A DNA stretch of 64,000 nucleotides from Luzula sylvatica (taxonomy: Eukaryota > Streptophyta > Magnoliopsida > Poales > Juncaceae). The translations under genes were made by a program, and so were the position numbers. Below, in pieces: positions 1 through 11,369 of the stretch. The stretch lies in contig CAMPEJ010000007.1 of assembly GCA_946800325.1 (NCBI GenBank), positions 806,001 to 870,000 of the forward strand. Direction: 5' to 3'. Every line of letters starts with the position of its first letter. Within the stretch, counting starts at the first letter, position 1. The notes below the pieces were generated by a model. That model worked only from the letters and a program-made list of their open reading frames with translations, had not been told where the DNA came from and made no database searches.

Positions 1-19
1 CAAACACTAAGAAAGTTTG
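1..19. repeat. Representative short hairpin at monomer positions 1-19
   Basis: CAAAC and GTTTG are complementary 5-bp arms around a 9-nt loop; this recurs in most monomers. The variant 'caaacgctgag' keeps the arms and changes the loop. The variants 'gtttaattttcg' and 'gtttatttttcg' change the last base of the right arm, so in those units the stem is four pairs. The same 19 bases are the ones removed at 497 and 2089. A biological role is not shown. Confidence 0.7.
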
Positions 20-148
20 TTTTTCGATTCAAAACAATCTGTTTGTGCTTTGGGGAGTTCAAATAACATATTTATAGATCATTCGAATCGTATCTTTTAC
101 CACATAACGTTTCACCAAAATTTACAAACACTAAGAAAGTTTGTTTTT

Positions 149-214
149 CGATTCAAAACAATCTGTTTATGCTTTGGGGAGTTCAAATAACGTATTTTGA
201 GATCATTTGAATCG
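149..214. repeat. Representative 9-bp dyad inside a monomer (positions 25-33 and 82-90)
   Basis: 'cgattcaaa' at 149-157 is the exact reverse complement of 'tttgaatcg' at 206-214, with a 48-bp spacer. The pairing is perfect only in monomers with T at unit position 84, the commonest state. C84 and G84 monomers break one pair, and the recurrent 'gaatcgaatc' variant extends the pairing to 10 bp. Dyads are a known feature of many centromeric satellites; function here is inference. Confidence 0.75.
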
Positions 215-496
215 TATCTTTTACCACGTAACATTTCACCAAAATTTACAAACACTGAGAAAGTTTGATTTTCGATTCAAAACAATCTGTTTATGCTTTG
301 GGGAGTTCAAATAACATATTTTTAGATCATTCGAATCGTATCTTTTACCACATAACATTTCACCAAAATTTACAAACACTAAGAAAGTTTGTTTTTCGAT
401 TCAAAACAATCTGTTTATGCTTTGGGGAGTTCAAATAACGTATTTTGAGATCATTTGAATCGTATCTTTTACCACATAACATTTCACTAAAATTTA

Positions 497-601
497 TTTT
501 TCGATTCAAAACAATTTGTTTATGCTTTGGGGAGTTCAAATAACGTATTTTGAGATCATTCGAATCGTATCTTTTACCACGTAACATTTCACCAAAATTT
601 A
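497..601. repeat. 105-bp monomer lacking a 19-bp hairpin (copy 1)
   Basis: The preceding monomer ends normally in 'aaaattta', but the next continues directly as 'tttttcgattc'. The missing bases are exactly unit positions 1-19, 'caaacactaagaaagtttg', which form an imperfect hairpin with 5-bp arms CAAAC and GTTTG and a 9-nt loop. The breakpoints are unambiguous because the flanking bases do not match the ends of the deleted piece. Confidence 0.95.
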
Positions 602-1469
602 CAAACGCTAAGAAAGTTTGTTTTTCGATTCAAAACAATCTGTTTATGCTTCGGGGAGTTCAAATAACGTATTTTGAGATCATTTGATTCGTATCTTTTA
701 CCACCTAACATTTCACCAAAATTTACAAACATTGAGAAAGTTTGATTTTCGATTCAAAACAATCTGTTTATGCTTTGGGGAGTTCAAATAACGTATTTTG
801 AGATCATTTGAATCGTATCTTTTACCACATAACATTTTACCAAAATTTACAAACACTATGAAACTTTAATTTTCGATTCAAAACAATCTGTTTATGCTTT
901 GGGGAGTTCAAATAACGTATTTTGAGATCATTTGAATCGTATCTTTTACTACATAACATTTCACCATAATTTACAAACACTAAGAAAGTTTGTTTTTCGA
1001 TTCAAAACAATTTGTTTATGCTTTGGGGAGTTCAAATAACATATTTGTAGATCATTCGAATCGTATCTTTTACCACATAACATTTCACCAAAATTTACAA
1101 ACACTAAGAAAGTTTGTTTTTCGATTCAAAACAATCTGTTTATGCTTTGGGGAGTTCAAATAACGTATTTTGAGATCATTTGAATCGTATCTTTTACCAC
1201 ATAACATTTCACCAAAATTTACAAACACTAAGAAAGTTTGTTTTTCGATTCAAAACAATTTGTTTATGCTTTGGGGAGTTCAAATAACGTATTTTTAGAT
1301 CATTCGAATCGTATCTTTTACCACATAACATTTCACCAAAATTTACAAACACTAAGAAAGTTTGTTTTTCGATTCAAAACAATCTGTTTATGCTTTGGGG
1401 AGTTCAAATAACGTATTTTGAGATCATTCGAATCGTATCTTTTACCACGTAACATTTCACCAAAATTTA

Positions 1470-1592
1470 CAAACGCTAAGAAAGTTTGTTTTTCGATTCA
1501 AAACAATCTGTTTATGCTTTGGGGAGTTCAAATAACGTATTTTGAGATCATTTGAATCGTATCTTTACTACATAACATTTCACCAAAATTTA
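1470..1592. repeat. 123-bp monomer, one T lost
   Basis: The T run of 'tatcttttac' is one base short ('atctttactac'), so the unit is 123 bp. Its start reads 'caaacgctaag'. The same monomer closes the second 13-mer copy at 3062-3184, which shows that the duplication included it. Confidence 0.93.
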
Positions 1593-2088
1593 CAAACACT
1601 AAGAAAGTTTGTTTTTCGATTCAAAACAATCTGTTTGTGCTTTGGGGAGTTCAAATAACATATTTATAGATCATTCGAATCGTATCTTTTACCACATAAC
1701 GTTTCACCAAAATTTACAAACACTAAGAAAGTTTGTTTTTCGATTCAAAACAATCTGTTTATGCTTTGGGGAGTTCAAATAACGTATTTTGAGATCATTT
1801 GAATCGTATCTTTTACCACGTAACATTTCACCAAAATTTACAAACACTGAGAAAGTTTGATTTTCGATTCAAAACAATCTGTTTATGCTTTGGGGAGTTC
1901 AAATAACATATTTTTAGATCATTCGAATCGTATCTTTTACCACATAACATTTCACCAAAATTTACAAACACTAAGAAAGTTTGTTTTTCGATTCAAAACA
2001 ATCTGTTTATGCTTTGGGGAGTTCAAATAACGTATTTTGAGATCATTTGAATCGTATCTTTTACCACATAACATTTCACTAAAATTTA

Positions 2089-2193
2089 TTTTTCGATTCA
2101 AAACAATTTGTTTATGCTTTGGGGAGTTCAAATAACGTATTTTGAGATCATTCGAATCGTATCTTTTACCACGTAACATTTCACCAAAATTTA
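2089..2193. repeat. 105-bp monomer lacking a 19-bp hairpin (copy 2)
   Basis: The same precise 19-bp loss as at 497, exactly 1592 bp downstream. It was copied with the 13-mer and is not an independent event. I saw no other monomer in the window with this deletion. Confidence 0.95.
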
Positions 2194-3061
2194 CAAACGC
2201 TAAGAAAGTTTGTTTTTCGATTCAAAACAATCTGTTTATGCTTCGGGGAGTTCAAATAACGTATTTTGAGATCATTTGATTCGTATCTTTTACCACCTAA
2301 CATTTCACCAAAATTTACAAACATTGAGAAAGTTTGATTTTCGATTCAAAACAATCTGTTTATGCTTTGGGGAGTTCAAATAACGTATTTTGAGATCATT
2401 TGAATCGTATCTTTTACCACATAACATTTTACCAAAATTTACAAACACTATGAAACTTTAATTTTCGATTCAAAACAATCTGTTTATGCTTTGGGGAGTT
2501 CAAATAACGTATTTTGAGATCATTTGAATCGTATCTTTTACTACATAACATTTCACCATAATTTACAAACACTAAGAAAGTTTGTTTTTCGATTCAAAAC
2601 AATTTGTTTATGCTTTGGGGAGTTCAAATAACATATTTGTAGATCATTCGAATCGTATCTTTTACCACATAACATTTCACCAAAATTTACAAACACTAAG
2701 AAAGTTTGTTTTTCGATTCAAAACAATCTGTTTATGCTTTGGGGAGTTCAAATAACGTATTTTGAGATCATTTGAATCGTATCTTTTACCACATAACATT
2801 TCACCAAAATTTACAAACACTAAGAAAGTTTGTTTTTCGATTCAAAACAATTTGTTTATGCTTTGGGGAGTTCAAATAACGTATTTTTAGATCATTCGAA
2901 TCGTATCTTTTACCACATAACATTTCACCAAAATTTACAAACACTAAGAAAGTTTGTTTTTCGATTCAAAACAATCTGTTTATGCTTTGGGGAGTTCAAA
3001 TAACGTATTTTGAGATCATTCGAATCGTATCTTTTACCACGTAACATTTCACCAAAATTTA

Positions 3062-3184
3062 CAAACGCTAAGAAAGTTTGTTTTTCGATTCAAAACAATC
3101 TGTTTATGCTTTGGGGAGTTCAAATAACGTATTTTGAGATCATTTGAATCGTATCTTTACTACATAACATTTCACCAAAATTTA
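3062..3184. repeat. 123-bp monomer, one T lost (second copy)
   Basis: Same one-base loss as at 1470-1592, at +1592. It is the last unit of the second 13-mer, immediately before the order of variants changes. Confidence 0.93.
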
Positions 3185-6100
3185 CAAACGCTGAGAAAGT
3201 TTGTTTTTCGATTCAAAACAATCTGTTTATGCTTTGGGGAGTTCAAATAACGTATTTTGAGATCATTTGATTCGTATCTTTTGCCACATAACATTTCACC
3301 AAAATTTACAAACACTAAGAAAGTTTGTTTTTCGATTCAAAACAATCTGTTTATGCTTTGGGGAGTTCAAATAACGTTTTTTGAGATCATTTGAATCGTA
3401 TCTTTTACCACATAACATTTCACCAAAATTTACAAACACTAAGAAATTTTGTTTTTCGATTCAAAACAATATGTTTATGCTTTGGGGAGTTCAAATAACG
3501 TATTTTGAGATTATTTGAATCGTATCTTTTACTACATAACATTTCACCAAAATTTACAAACACTAAGAAAGTTTGTTTTTCGATTCAAAACAATCTGGTT
3601 ATGCTTTGGGGAGTTCAAATAACGTATTTTGAGATCATTTGAATCGTATCTTTTACCACGTAACATTTCACCAAAATTTACAAACACTGAGAAAGTTTGA
3701 TTTTCGATTCAAAACAATCTGTTTATGCTTTGGGGAGTTCAAATAACATATTTTTAGATCATTCGAATCGTATCTTTTACCACATAACATTTCACCAAAA
3801 TTTACACACACTAAGAAAGTTTGTTTTTCGATTCAAAACAATCTGTTTATGCTTTGGGGAGTTCAAATAACGTATTTTGAGATCATTTGAATCGTATCTT
3901 TTACTACATAACATTTCACCAAAATTTACAAACACTAAGAAAGTTTGTTTTTCGATTCAAAACAATCTGTTTGTGCTTTGGGGAGTTCAAATACCATATT
4001 TATAGATCATTCGAATCGTATCTTTTACCACATAACATTTCACCAAAATTTACAAACACTAAGAAAGTTTGTTTTTCGATTCAAAACAATCTGTTTATGC
4101 TTTGGGGAGTTCAAATAACGTATTTTGAGATCATTCGAATCGTATCTTTTACTACATAACATTTCACCAAAATTTATAAACACTGAGAAAGTTTGTTTTT
4201 CGATTCAAAACAATTTGTTTATGCTTTGGGGAGTTCAAATAACGTATTTTGAGATCATTCGAATCTTATCTTTTACTACATAACATTTCACCAAAATTTA
4301 TAAACACTGAGAAAGTTTGTTTTTCGATTCAAAACAATTTGTTTATGCTTTGGGGAGTTCAAATAACGTATTTTGAGATCATTTGAATCGTATCTTTTAC
4401 CACATAACATTTCACCAAAATTTACAAACACTAAGAAAGTTTGTTTTTCGATTCAAAACAATTTGTTTATGCTTTGGGGAGTTCAAATAACGTATTTTTA
4501 GATCATTCGAATCGTATCTTTTACCACATAACATTTCACCAAAATTTACAAACACTAAGAAAGTTTGTTTTTCGATTCAAAACAATCTGTTTATGCTTTG
4601 GGGAGTTCAAATAACGTATTTTGAGATTATTTGAATCGTATCTTTTACTACATAACATTTCACCAAAATTTACAAACACTAAGAAAGTTTGTTTTTCGAT
4701 TCAAAACAATCTGTTTATGCTTTGGGGAGTTCAAATAACGTATTTTGATATCATTTGAATCGTATCTTTTACCACGTAACATTTCACCAAAATTTACACA
4801 CACTAAGAAAGTTTGATTTTCGATTCAAAACAATCTGTTTATGCTTTGGGGAGTTCAAATAACATATTTTTAGATCATTCGAATCGTATCTTTTACCACA
4901 TAACATTTCACCAAAATTTACACACACTAAGAAAGTTTGTTTTTCGATTCAAAACAATCTATTTATGCTTTGGGGAGTTCAAATATCGTATTTTGAGATC
5001 ATTTGAATCGTATCTTTTACTACATAACATTTCACCAAAATTTACAAACACTAAGAAAGTTTGTTTTTCGATTCAAAACAATCTGTTTGTGCTTTGGGGA
5101 GTTCAAATAACATATTTATAGATCATTCGAGTCGTATCTTTTACCACATAACATTTCACCAAAATTTACAAACACTAAGAAAGTTTGTTTTTCGATTCAA
5201 AACAATCTGTTTATGCTTTGGGGAGTTCAAATAACGTATTTTGAGATCATTTGATTCGTATCTTTTACCACATAACATTTCACCAAAATTTACAAACATT
5301 GAGAAAGTTTGATTTTCGATTCAAAACAATCTGTTTATGCTTTGGGGAGTTCAAATAACGTATTTTGAGATCATTTGAATCGTATCTTTTACCACATAAC
5401 ATTTTACCAAAATTTACAAACACTATGAAACTTTAATTTTCGATTCAAAACAATCTGTTTATGCTTTGGGGAGTTCAAATAACGTATTTTGAGATCATTT
5501 GAATCGTATCTTTAACTACATAACATTTCACCAAAATTTACAAACACTAAGAAAGTTTGTTTTTCGATTCAAAACAATTTGTTTATGCTTTGGGGAGTTC
5601 AAATAACATATTTGTAGATCATTCGAATCGTATCTTTTACCCCATAACATTTCACCAAAATTTACAAACACTAAGAAAGTTTGTTTTTCGATTCAAAACA
5701 ATCTGTTTATGCTTTGGGGAGTTCAAATAACGTATTTTGAGATCATTTGAATCGTATCTTTTACCACATAACATTTCACCAAAATTTACAAACACTAAGA
5801 AAGTTAGTTTTTCGATTCAAAACAATTTGTTTATGCTTTGGGGAGTTCAAATAACGTATTTTTAGATCATTCGAATCGTATCTTTTACCACATAACATTT
5901 CACCAAAATTTACAAACACTAAGAAAGTTTGTTTTTCGATTCAAAACAATCTGTTTATGCTTTGGGGAGTTCAAATAACGTATTTTGAGATCATTTGAAT
6001 CGTATCTTTTACTACATAACATTTCACCAAAATTTACAAACACTAAGAAAGTTTGTTTTTCGATTCAAAACAATCTGTTTATGCTTTGGGGAGTTCAAAT

Positions 6101-7028
6101 AACGTATTTTGAGATCATTTGATTCGTATCTTTTACCACATAACATTTCACCAAAATTTACAAACACTAAGAAAGTGTGTTTTTCGATTCAAAACAATCT
6201 GTTTATGCTTTGGGGCGTTCAAATAACGTATTTTGAGATCATTTGAATCGTATCTTTTACCACATAACATTTTACCAAAATTTACAAACACTAAGAAAGT
6301 TTGTTTTTCGATTCAAAACAATCTGTTTATGCTTTGGGGAGTTCAAATAACGTATTTTGAGATCATTTGAATCGTATCTTTTACCACATAACATTTCACT
6401 AAAATTTTCAAACACTAAAAAAGTTTGTTTTTCGATTCAAAACAATTTGTTTATGCTTTGGGGAGTTCAAATAACGTATTTTGAGATCATTCGAATCGTA
6501 TCTTTTACCACGTAACATTTCACCAAAATTTACAAACGCTAAGAAAGTTTGTTTTTGGATTCAAAACAATCTGTTTATGCTTTGGGGAGTTCAAATAACG
6601 TATTTTGAGATCATTTGAATCGTATCTTTTACTACATAACATTTCACCAAAATTTACAAACGCTGAGAAAGTTTGTTTTTCGATTCAAAACAATCTGTTT
6701 ATGCTTTGGGGAGTTCAAATAACGTATTTTGAGATCATTTGAATCGTATCTTTTACCACATAACATTTCACCAAAATTTACAAACACTGAGAAAGTTTGA
6801 TTTTCGATTCAAAACAATCTGTTTATGCTTTGGGGAGTTCAAATAACGTATTTTGAGATCATTCGAATCGTATCTTTTACCACATAACATTTCACCAAAA
6901 TTTACAAACACTAAGAAAGTTTGTTTTTCGATTCAAAACAATCTGTTTATGCTTTGGGGAGTTCAAATAACGTATTTTGAGATCATTGGAATCGTATCTT
7001 TTACTACATAACATTTCACCAAAATTTA
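3185..7028. repeat. Mosaic block of 31 monomers
   Basis: Thirty-one in-register 124-bp units with no clean higher-order period that I can see. Local variants include 'cacacactaag' starts at 3805, 4797 and 4921, 'gattatttgaatcg' near 3510 and 4625, two adjacent near-identical monomers starting 'taaacactgag' at 4177 and 4301, and 'gtgtgttttt' near 6176. The block also contains a copied 6-mer (5169-5912). From about 6657 the variants ('caaacgctgag', then 'caaacactgag' with 'gattttcg') lead into the next block. No gene or unique DNA is present. Confidence 0.85.
5169..5912. repeat. 6-mer copied from the 13-mer
   Basis: Six consecutive monomers repeat the order at 602-1345 and 2194-2937. The markers are 'tgattcg', then 'caaacattgag', then 'ctatgaaactttaa', then 'aacatatttgtag', then a plain unit, then a unit with 'tatttttag'. 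Small differences (for example 'tttaactac' near 5511, 'taccccat' near 5638 and 'agttagttttt' near 5803) show that it is older than the 1592-bp duplication. Confidence 0.8.
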
Positions 7029-7143
7029 CAAACACTAAGAAAGTTTGTTTTTCGATTCAAAACAATCTGTTTATGCTTTGGGGAGTTCAAATAACTTATT
7101 TTGAGATCATTTGAATCGTATCTTTTACCACATAACATTTCAC

Positions 7144-7171
7144 CAAACTTTACAAACACTAAGAAAGTTTG
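7144..7171. repeat. Representative junction dyad created by the C120 variant
   Basis: At monomer junctions where unit position 120 is C ('caccaaacttta'), 'caaacttt' (7144-7151) pairs perfectly with 'aaagtttg' (7164-7171) across a 12-nt loop. With the usual A at 120 the stem has one mismatch. The C120 change is nearly always in the same monomer as 'aacttatt'. Many of the following units carry 'aaattttg', which breaks the same base pair. Confidence 0.72.
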
Positions 7172-8020
7172 TTTTTCGATTCAAAACAATCTGTTTATGC
7201 TTTGGGGAGTTCAAATAACTTATTTTGAGATCATTTGAATCGTATCTTTTACCACATAACATTTCACCAAACTTTACAAACACTAAGAAAGTTTGTTTTT
7301 CGATTCAAAACAATCTGTTTATGCTTTGGGGAGTTCAAATAACGTATTTTGAGATCATTTGAATCGTATCTTTTACCACATAACATTTCACCAAAATTTA
7401 CAAACACTAAGAAAGTTTAATTTTCGATTCAAAACAATCTGTTTATGCTTTGGGGAGTTCAAATAACGTATTTTGAGATCATTCGAATCGTATCTTTTAC
7501 CACATAACATTTCACCAAAATTTACAAACACTAAGAAAGTTTGTTTTTCGATTCAAAACAATTTGTTTATGCTTTGGGGAGTTCAAATAACATATTTGTA
7601 GATCATTCGAATCGTATCTTTTACCACATAACATTTCACCAAAATTTACAAACACTAAGAAAGTTTGTTTTTCGATTCAAAACAATCTGTTTGTGCTTTG
7701 GGGAGTTCAAATAACGTATTTTGAGATCATTTGAATCGTATCTTTTACTACATAACATTTCACCAAAATTTACAAACGCTGAGAAAGTTTGTTTTTCGAT
7801 TCAAAACAATCTGTTTATGCTTTGGGGAGTTCAAATAACGTATTTTGAGATCATTTGAATCGTATCTTTTACCACATAACATTTCACCAAAATTTACAAA
7901 CACTGAGAAAGTTTGTTTTTCGATTCAAAACAATCTGTTTATGCTTTGGGGAGTTCAAATAACGTATTTTGAGATCATTGGAATCGTATCTTTTACCACA
8001 TAACATTTCACAAAAATTTA

Positions 8021-8145
8021 CAAACACTAAGAAAGTTTGTTTTTCGATTCAAAACAATCTGTTTATTGCTTTGGGGAGTTCAAATAACGTATTTTGAGAT
8101 CATTTGAATCGTATCTTTTACCACATAACATTTTACCAAAATTTA
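8021..8145. repeat. 125-bp monomer with an extra T
   Basis: Reads 'gtttattgctttgg' where other units read 'gtttatgctttgg'. The following monomer start shifts by one base to 8146. The same insertion appears at 19182-19306 and 23275-23399, so it was copied with surrounding units. Confidence 0.93.
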
Positions 8146-8393
8146 CAAACACTAAGAAAGTTTGTTTTTCGATTCAAAACAATTTGTTTATGCTTTGGCG
8201 AGTTCAAATAACGTATTTTGAGATCATTTGAATCGTATCTTTTACCACATAACATTTCACAAAAATTTAGAAACACTAAGAAAGTTTAATTTTCGATTCA
8301 AAACAATCTGTTTATGCTTTGGGGAGTTCAAATAACGTATTTTGAGATCATTCGAATCGTATCTTTTACCACATAACATTTCACCAAAATTTA

Positions 8394-11369
8394 CAAACAC
8401 TAAGAAAGTTTGTTTTTCGATTCAAAACAATCTTTTTATGCTTTGGGGAGTACAAATAACGTATTTTGAGATCATTGGAATCGTATCTTTTACTACAAAA
8501 CATTTCACCAAAATTTACAAACGCTGAGAAAGTTTGTTTTTCGATTCAAAACAATCTGTTTATGCTTTGGGGAGTTCAAATAACGTATTTTGAGATCATT
8601 GGAATCGTATCTTTTACCACATAACATTTCACCAAAATTTACAAACACTGAGAAAGTTTGATTTTCGATTCAAAACAATCTGTTTATGCTTTGGGGAGTT
8701 GAAATAACGTATTTTGAGATCATTCGAATCGTATCTTTTACCACATAACATTTCACCAAAATTTACAAACACTAAGAAAGTTTGTTTTTCGATTCAAAAC
8801 AATCTGTTTATGCTTTGGGGAGTTCAAATAACGTATTTTGAGATCATTGGAATCGTATCTTTTACTACATAACATTTCACCAAAATTTACAAACACTAAG
8901 AAAGTTTGTTTTTCGATTCAAAACAATCTGTTTATGCTTTGGGGAGTTCAAATAACTTATTTTGAGATCATTTGAATCGTATCTTTTACCACATAACATT
9001 TCACCAAACTTTACAAACACTAAGAAAGTTTGTTTTTCGATTCAAAACAATCTGTTTATGCTTTGGGGAGTTCAAATAACTTATTTTGAGATCATTTGAA
9101 TCGTATCTTTTACCACATAACATTTCACCAAACTTTACAAACACTAAGAAAGTTTGTTTTTCGATTCAAAACAATCTGTTTATGCTTTGGGGAGTTCAAA
9201 TAACGTATTTTGAGATCATTTGAATCGTATCTTTTACCACATAACATTTCACCAAAATTTACAAACACTAAGAAAGTTTAATTTTCGATTCAAAACAATC
9301 TGTTTATGCTTTGGGGAGTTCAAACAACGTATTTTGAGATCATTCGAATCGTATCTTTTACCACATAACATTTCACCAAAATTTACAAACACTAAGAAAG
9401 TTTGTTTTTCGATTCAAAACAATTTGTTTATGCTTTGGGGAGTTCAAATAACATATTTGTAGATCATTCGAATCGTATCTTTTACCACATAACATTTCAC
9501 CAAAATTTACAAACACTAAGAAAGTTTGTTTTTCGATTCAAAACAATCTGTTTGTGCTTTGGGGAGTTCAAATAACGTATTTTGAGATCATTTGAATCGT
9601 ATCTTTTACTACATAACATTTCACCAAAATTTACAAACACTAAGAAAGTTTGTTTTTCGATTCAAAACAATCTGTTTATGCTTTGGGGAGTTCAAATAAC
9701 GTATTTTGAGATCATTTGAATCGTATCTTTTACCACATAACATTTCACCAAAATTTACAAACACTAAGAAAGTTTGTTTTTCGATTCAAAACAATCTGTT
9801 TATGCTTTGGGGAGTTCAAATAACGTATTTTGAGATCATTGGAATCGTATCTTTTACCACATAACATTTCACAAAAATTTACAAACACTAAGAAAGTTTG
9901 TTTTTCGATTCAAAACAATCTGTTTATGCTTTGCGGAGTTCAAATAACGTATTTTGAGATCATTTGAATCGTATCTTTTACCACATAACATTTTACCAAA
10001 ATTTACAAACACTAAGAAAGTTTGTTTTTCGATTCAAAACAATTTGTTTATGCTTTGACGAGTTCAAATAACGTATTTTGAGATCATTTGAATCGTAACT
10101 TTTACCACATAACATTTCACAAAAATTTAGAAACACTAAGAAAGTCTAATTTTCGATTCCAAACAATCTGTTTATGCTTTGGGGAGTTCAAATAACGTAT
10201 TTTGAGATCATTCGAATCGTATCTTTTACCACATAACATTTCACCAAAATTTACAAACACTAAGAAAGTTTGTTTTTCGATTCAAAACAATCTGTTTATG
10301 CTTTGGGGAGTTCAAATAACGTATTTTGAGATCATTGGAATCGTATCTTTTACTACAAAACATTTCACCAAAATTTACAAACACTAAGAAAGTTTGTTTT
10401 TCGATTCAAAACAATCTGTTTATGCTTTGGGGAGTTCAAATAACTTATTTTGAGATCATTTGAATCGTATCTTTTACCACATAACATTTCACCAAACTTT
10501 ACAAACACTAAGAAATTTTGTTTTTCGATTCAAAACAATCTGTTTATGCTTTGGCGAGTTCAAATAACGTATTTTGAGATCATTTGAATCGTATCTTTTA
10601 CCACATAACATTTCACCAAAATTTACAAACACTAAGTAAGTTTATTTTCCGATTCAAAACAATCTGTTTATGCTTTGGGGAGTTCAAATAACGTATTTTG
10701 AGATCATTTGAATCGTATCTTTTACTACATAACATTTCACCAAAATTTACAAACACCAAGAAAGTTTCTTTTTCGATTCAAAACAATCTGTTTATGCTTT
10801 GGGGAGTTCAAATAACTTATTTTGAGATCATTTGAATCGTATCTTTTACCACATAACATTTCACCAAACTTTACAAACACTAAGAAATTTTGTTTTTCGA
10901 TTCAAAACAATCTGTTTATGCTTTGGCGAGTTCAAATAACGTATTTTGAGATCATTTGAATCGTATCTTTTACCACATAACATTTCACCAAAATTTACAA
11001 ACACTTAGAAAGTTTATTTTTCGATTCAAAACAATCTGTTTATGCTTTGGGGAGTTCAAATAACGTATTTTGAGATCATTTGAATCGTATCTTTTACTAC
11101 ATAACATTTCACCAAAATTTACAAACACTAAAAAAGTTTGTTTTTCGATTCAAAACAATTTGTTTATGCTTTGGCCAGTTCAAATAACGTATTTTGAGAT
11201 CATTTGAATCGTATCTTTTACCACATAACATTTCACCAAAATTTACAAACACTTAGAAAGTTTATTTTTCGATTCAAAACAATCTGTTTATGCTTTGGGG
11301 AGTTCAAATAACGTATTTTGAGATCATTCGAATCGTATCTTTTACCACATAACATTTCACCAAAATTTA
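8394..11369. repeat. 24-mer higher-order unit, copy 1 (2976 bp)
   Basis: Twenty-four monomers of exactly 124 bp. By my reading, unit position 84 is T in 14, C in 5 and G in 5 of them. Diagnostic units in order are 'gagtacaaat' (8394), 'gttgaaataac' (8642), paired 'aacttatt' (8890, 9014), 'aagtctaatt' (10130), 'tttattttcc' (10626), 'gtttcttttt' (10750) and 'ggccagttc' (11122). The same series starts again at 11370. Confidence 0.9.

Larger units (their letters stand above)
1..1592. repeat. 13-mer higher-order unit, copy 1 (1592 bp)
   Basis: Thirteen monomers: eleven of 124 bp, one of 105 bp and one of 123 bp, adding to 1592. Distinctive variants are a monomer with 'cttcggggag' and 'ccaccta' near 652-706, one with 'caaacattgag' at 726, one with 'ctatgaaactttaa' at about 855 and one with 'caccataattt' at about 962. 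The same series repeats 1592 bp downstream with no difference that I could find at these sites. The left limit is set by the window edge, so the duplicated segment may begin earlier. Confidence 0.93.
1593..3184. repeat. 13-mer higher-order unit, copy 2 (1592 bp)
   Basis: This is a tandem copy of 1-1592. All diagnostic variants of copy 1 recur at +1592, including the 105-bp monomer and the one-base deletion in 'atctttactac'. The match breaks at 3185: the next monomer reads 'caaacgctgag' where a third copy would read 'caaacactaag'. Near identity over 1.6 kb marks this as the most recent large duplication visible in the window, or as an assembly duplicate. Confidence 0.93.
7029..8889. repeat. 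15-mer segment, partner of 8890-10377
   Basis: Fifteen monomers, 1861 bp because one unit carries an extra base. The order from 7029 is two 'aacttatt' units, a plain unit, a 'tttaattttcg' unit, an 'aacatatttgtag' unit, a 'gtttgtgc' unit and so on. It is matched in order by the units from 8890 through about 10377. The offset is 15 monomers plus the one-base insertion in 8021-8145. Confidence 0.85.

Noticed and set aside
60..80. TATA-like promoter motifs such as 'tattttg' and 'aaataacg'
   Set aside because: They are expected in 71% A+T DNA and occur in every unit with no linked gene. Satellite transcription cannot be inferred from them.
360..587. Minus-strand reading frame spanning the 105-bp monomer
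   Set aside because: The 19-bp loss happens to keep a frame open through two units on the minus strand; the identical frame at 1952-2179 is its duplicate. The peptide is satellite translation.
1..3184. Treating the perfect 13-mer duplication as certainly biological
   Set aside because: Near-identical tandem copies can also arise from assembly errors in satellites. Without reads I report it as sequence structure only.
3887..5121. Open reading frames of 90-102 codons, and many of 61 codons, across the window
   Set aside because: They are read-through of two to three satellite units. The same peptide recurs wherever the same variants occur, the frame rotates every 124 bp, and they end at repeat-encoded stops. 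No start context, codon bias or domain is present.
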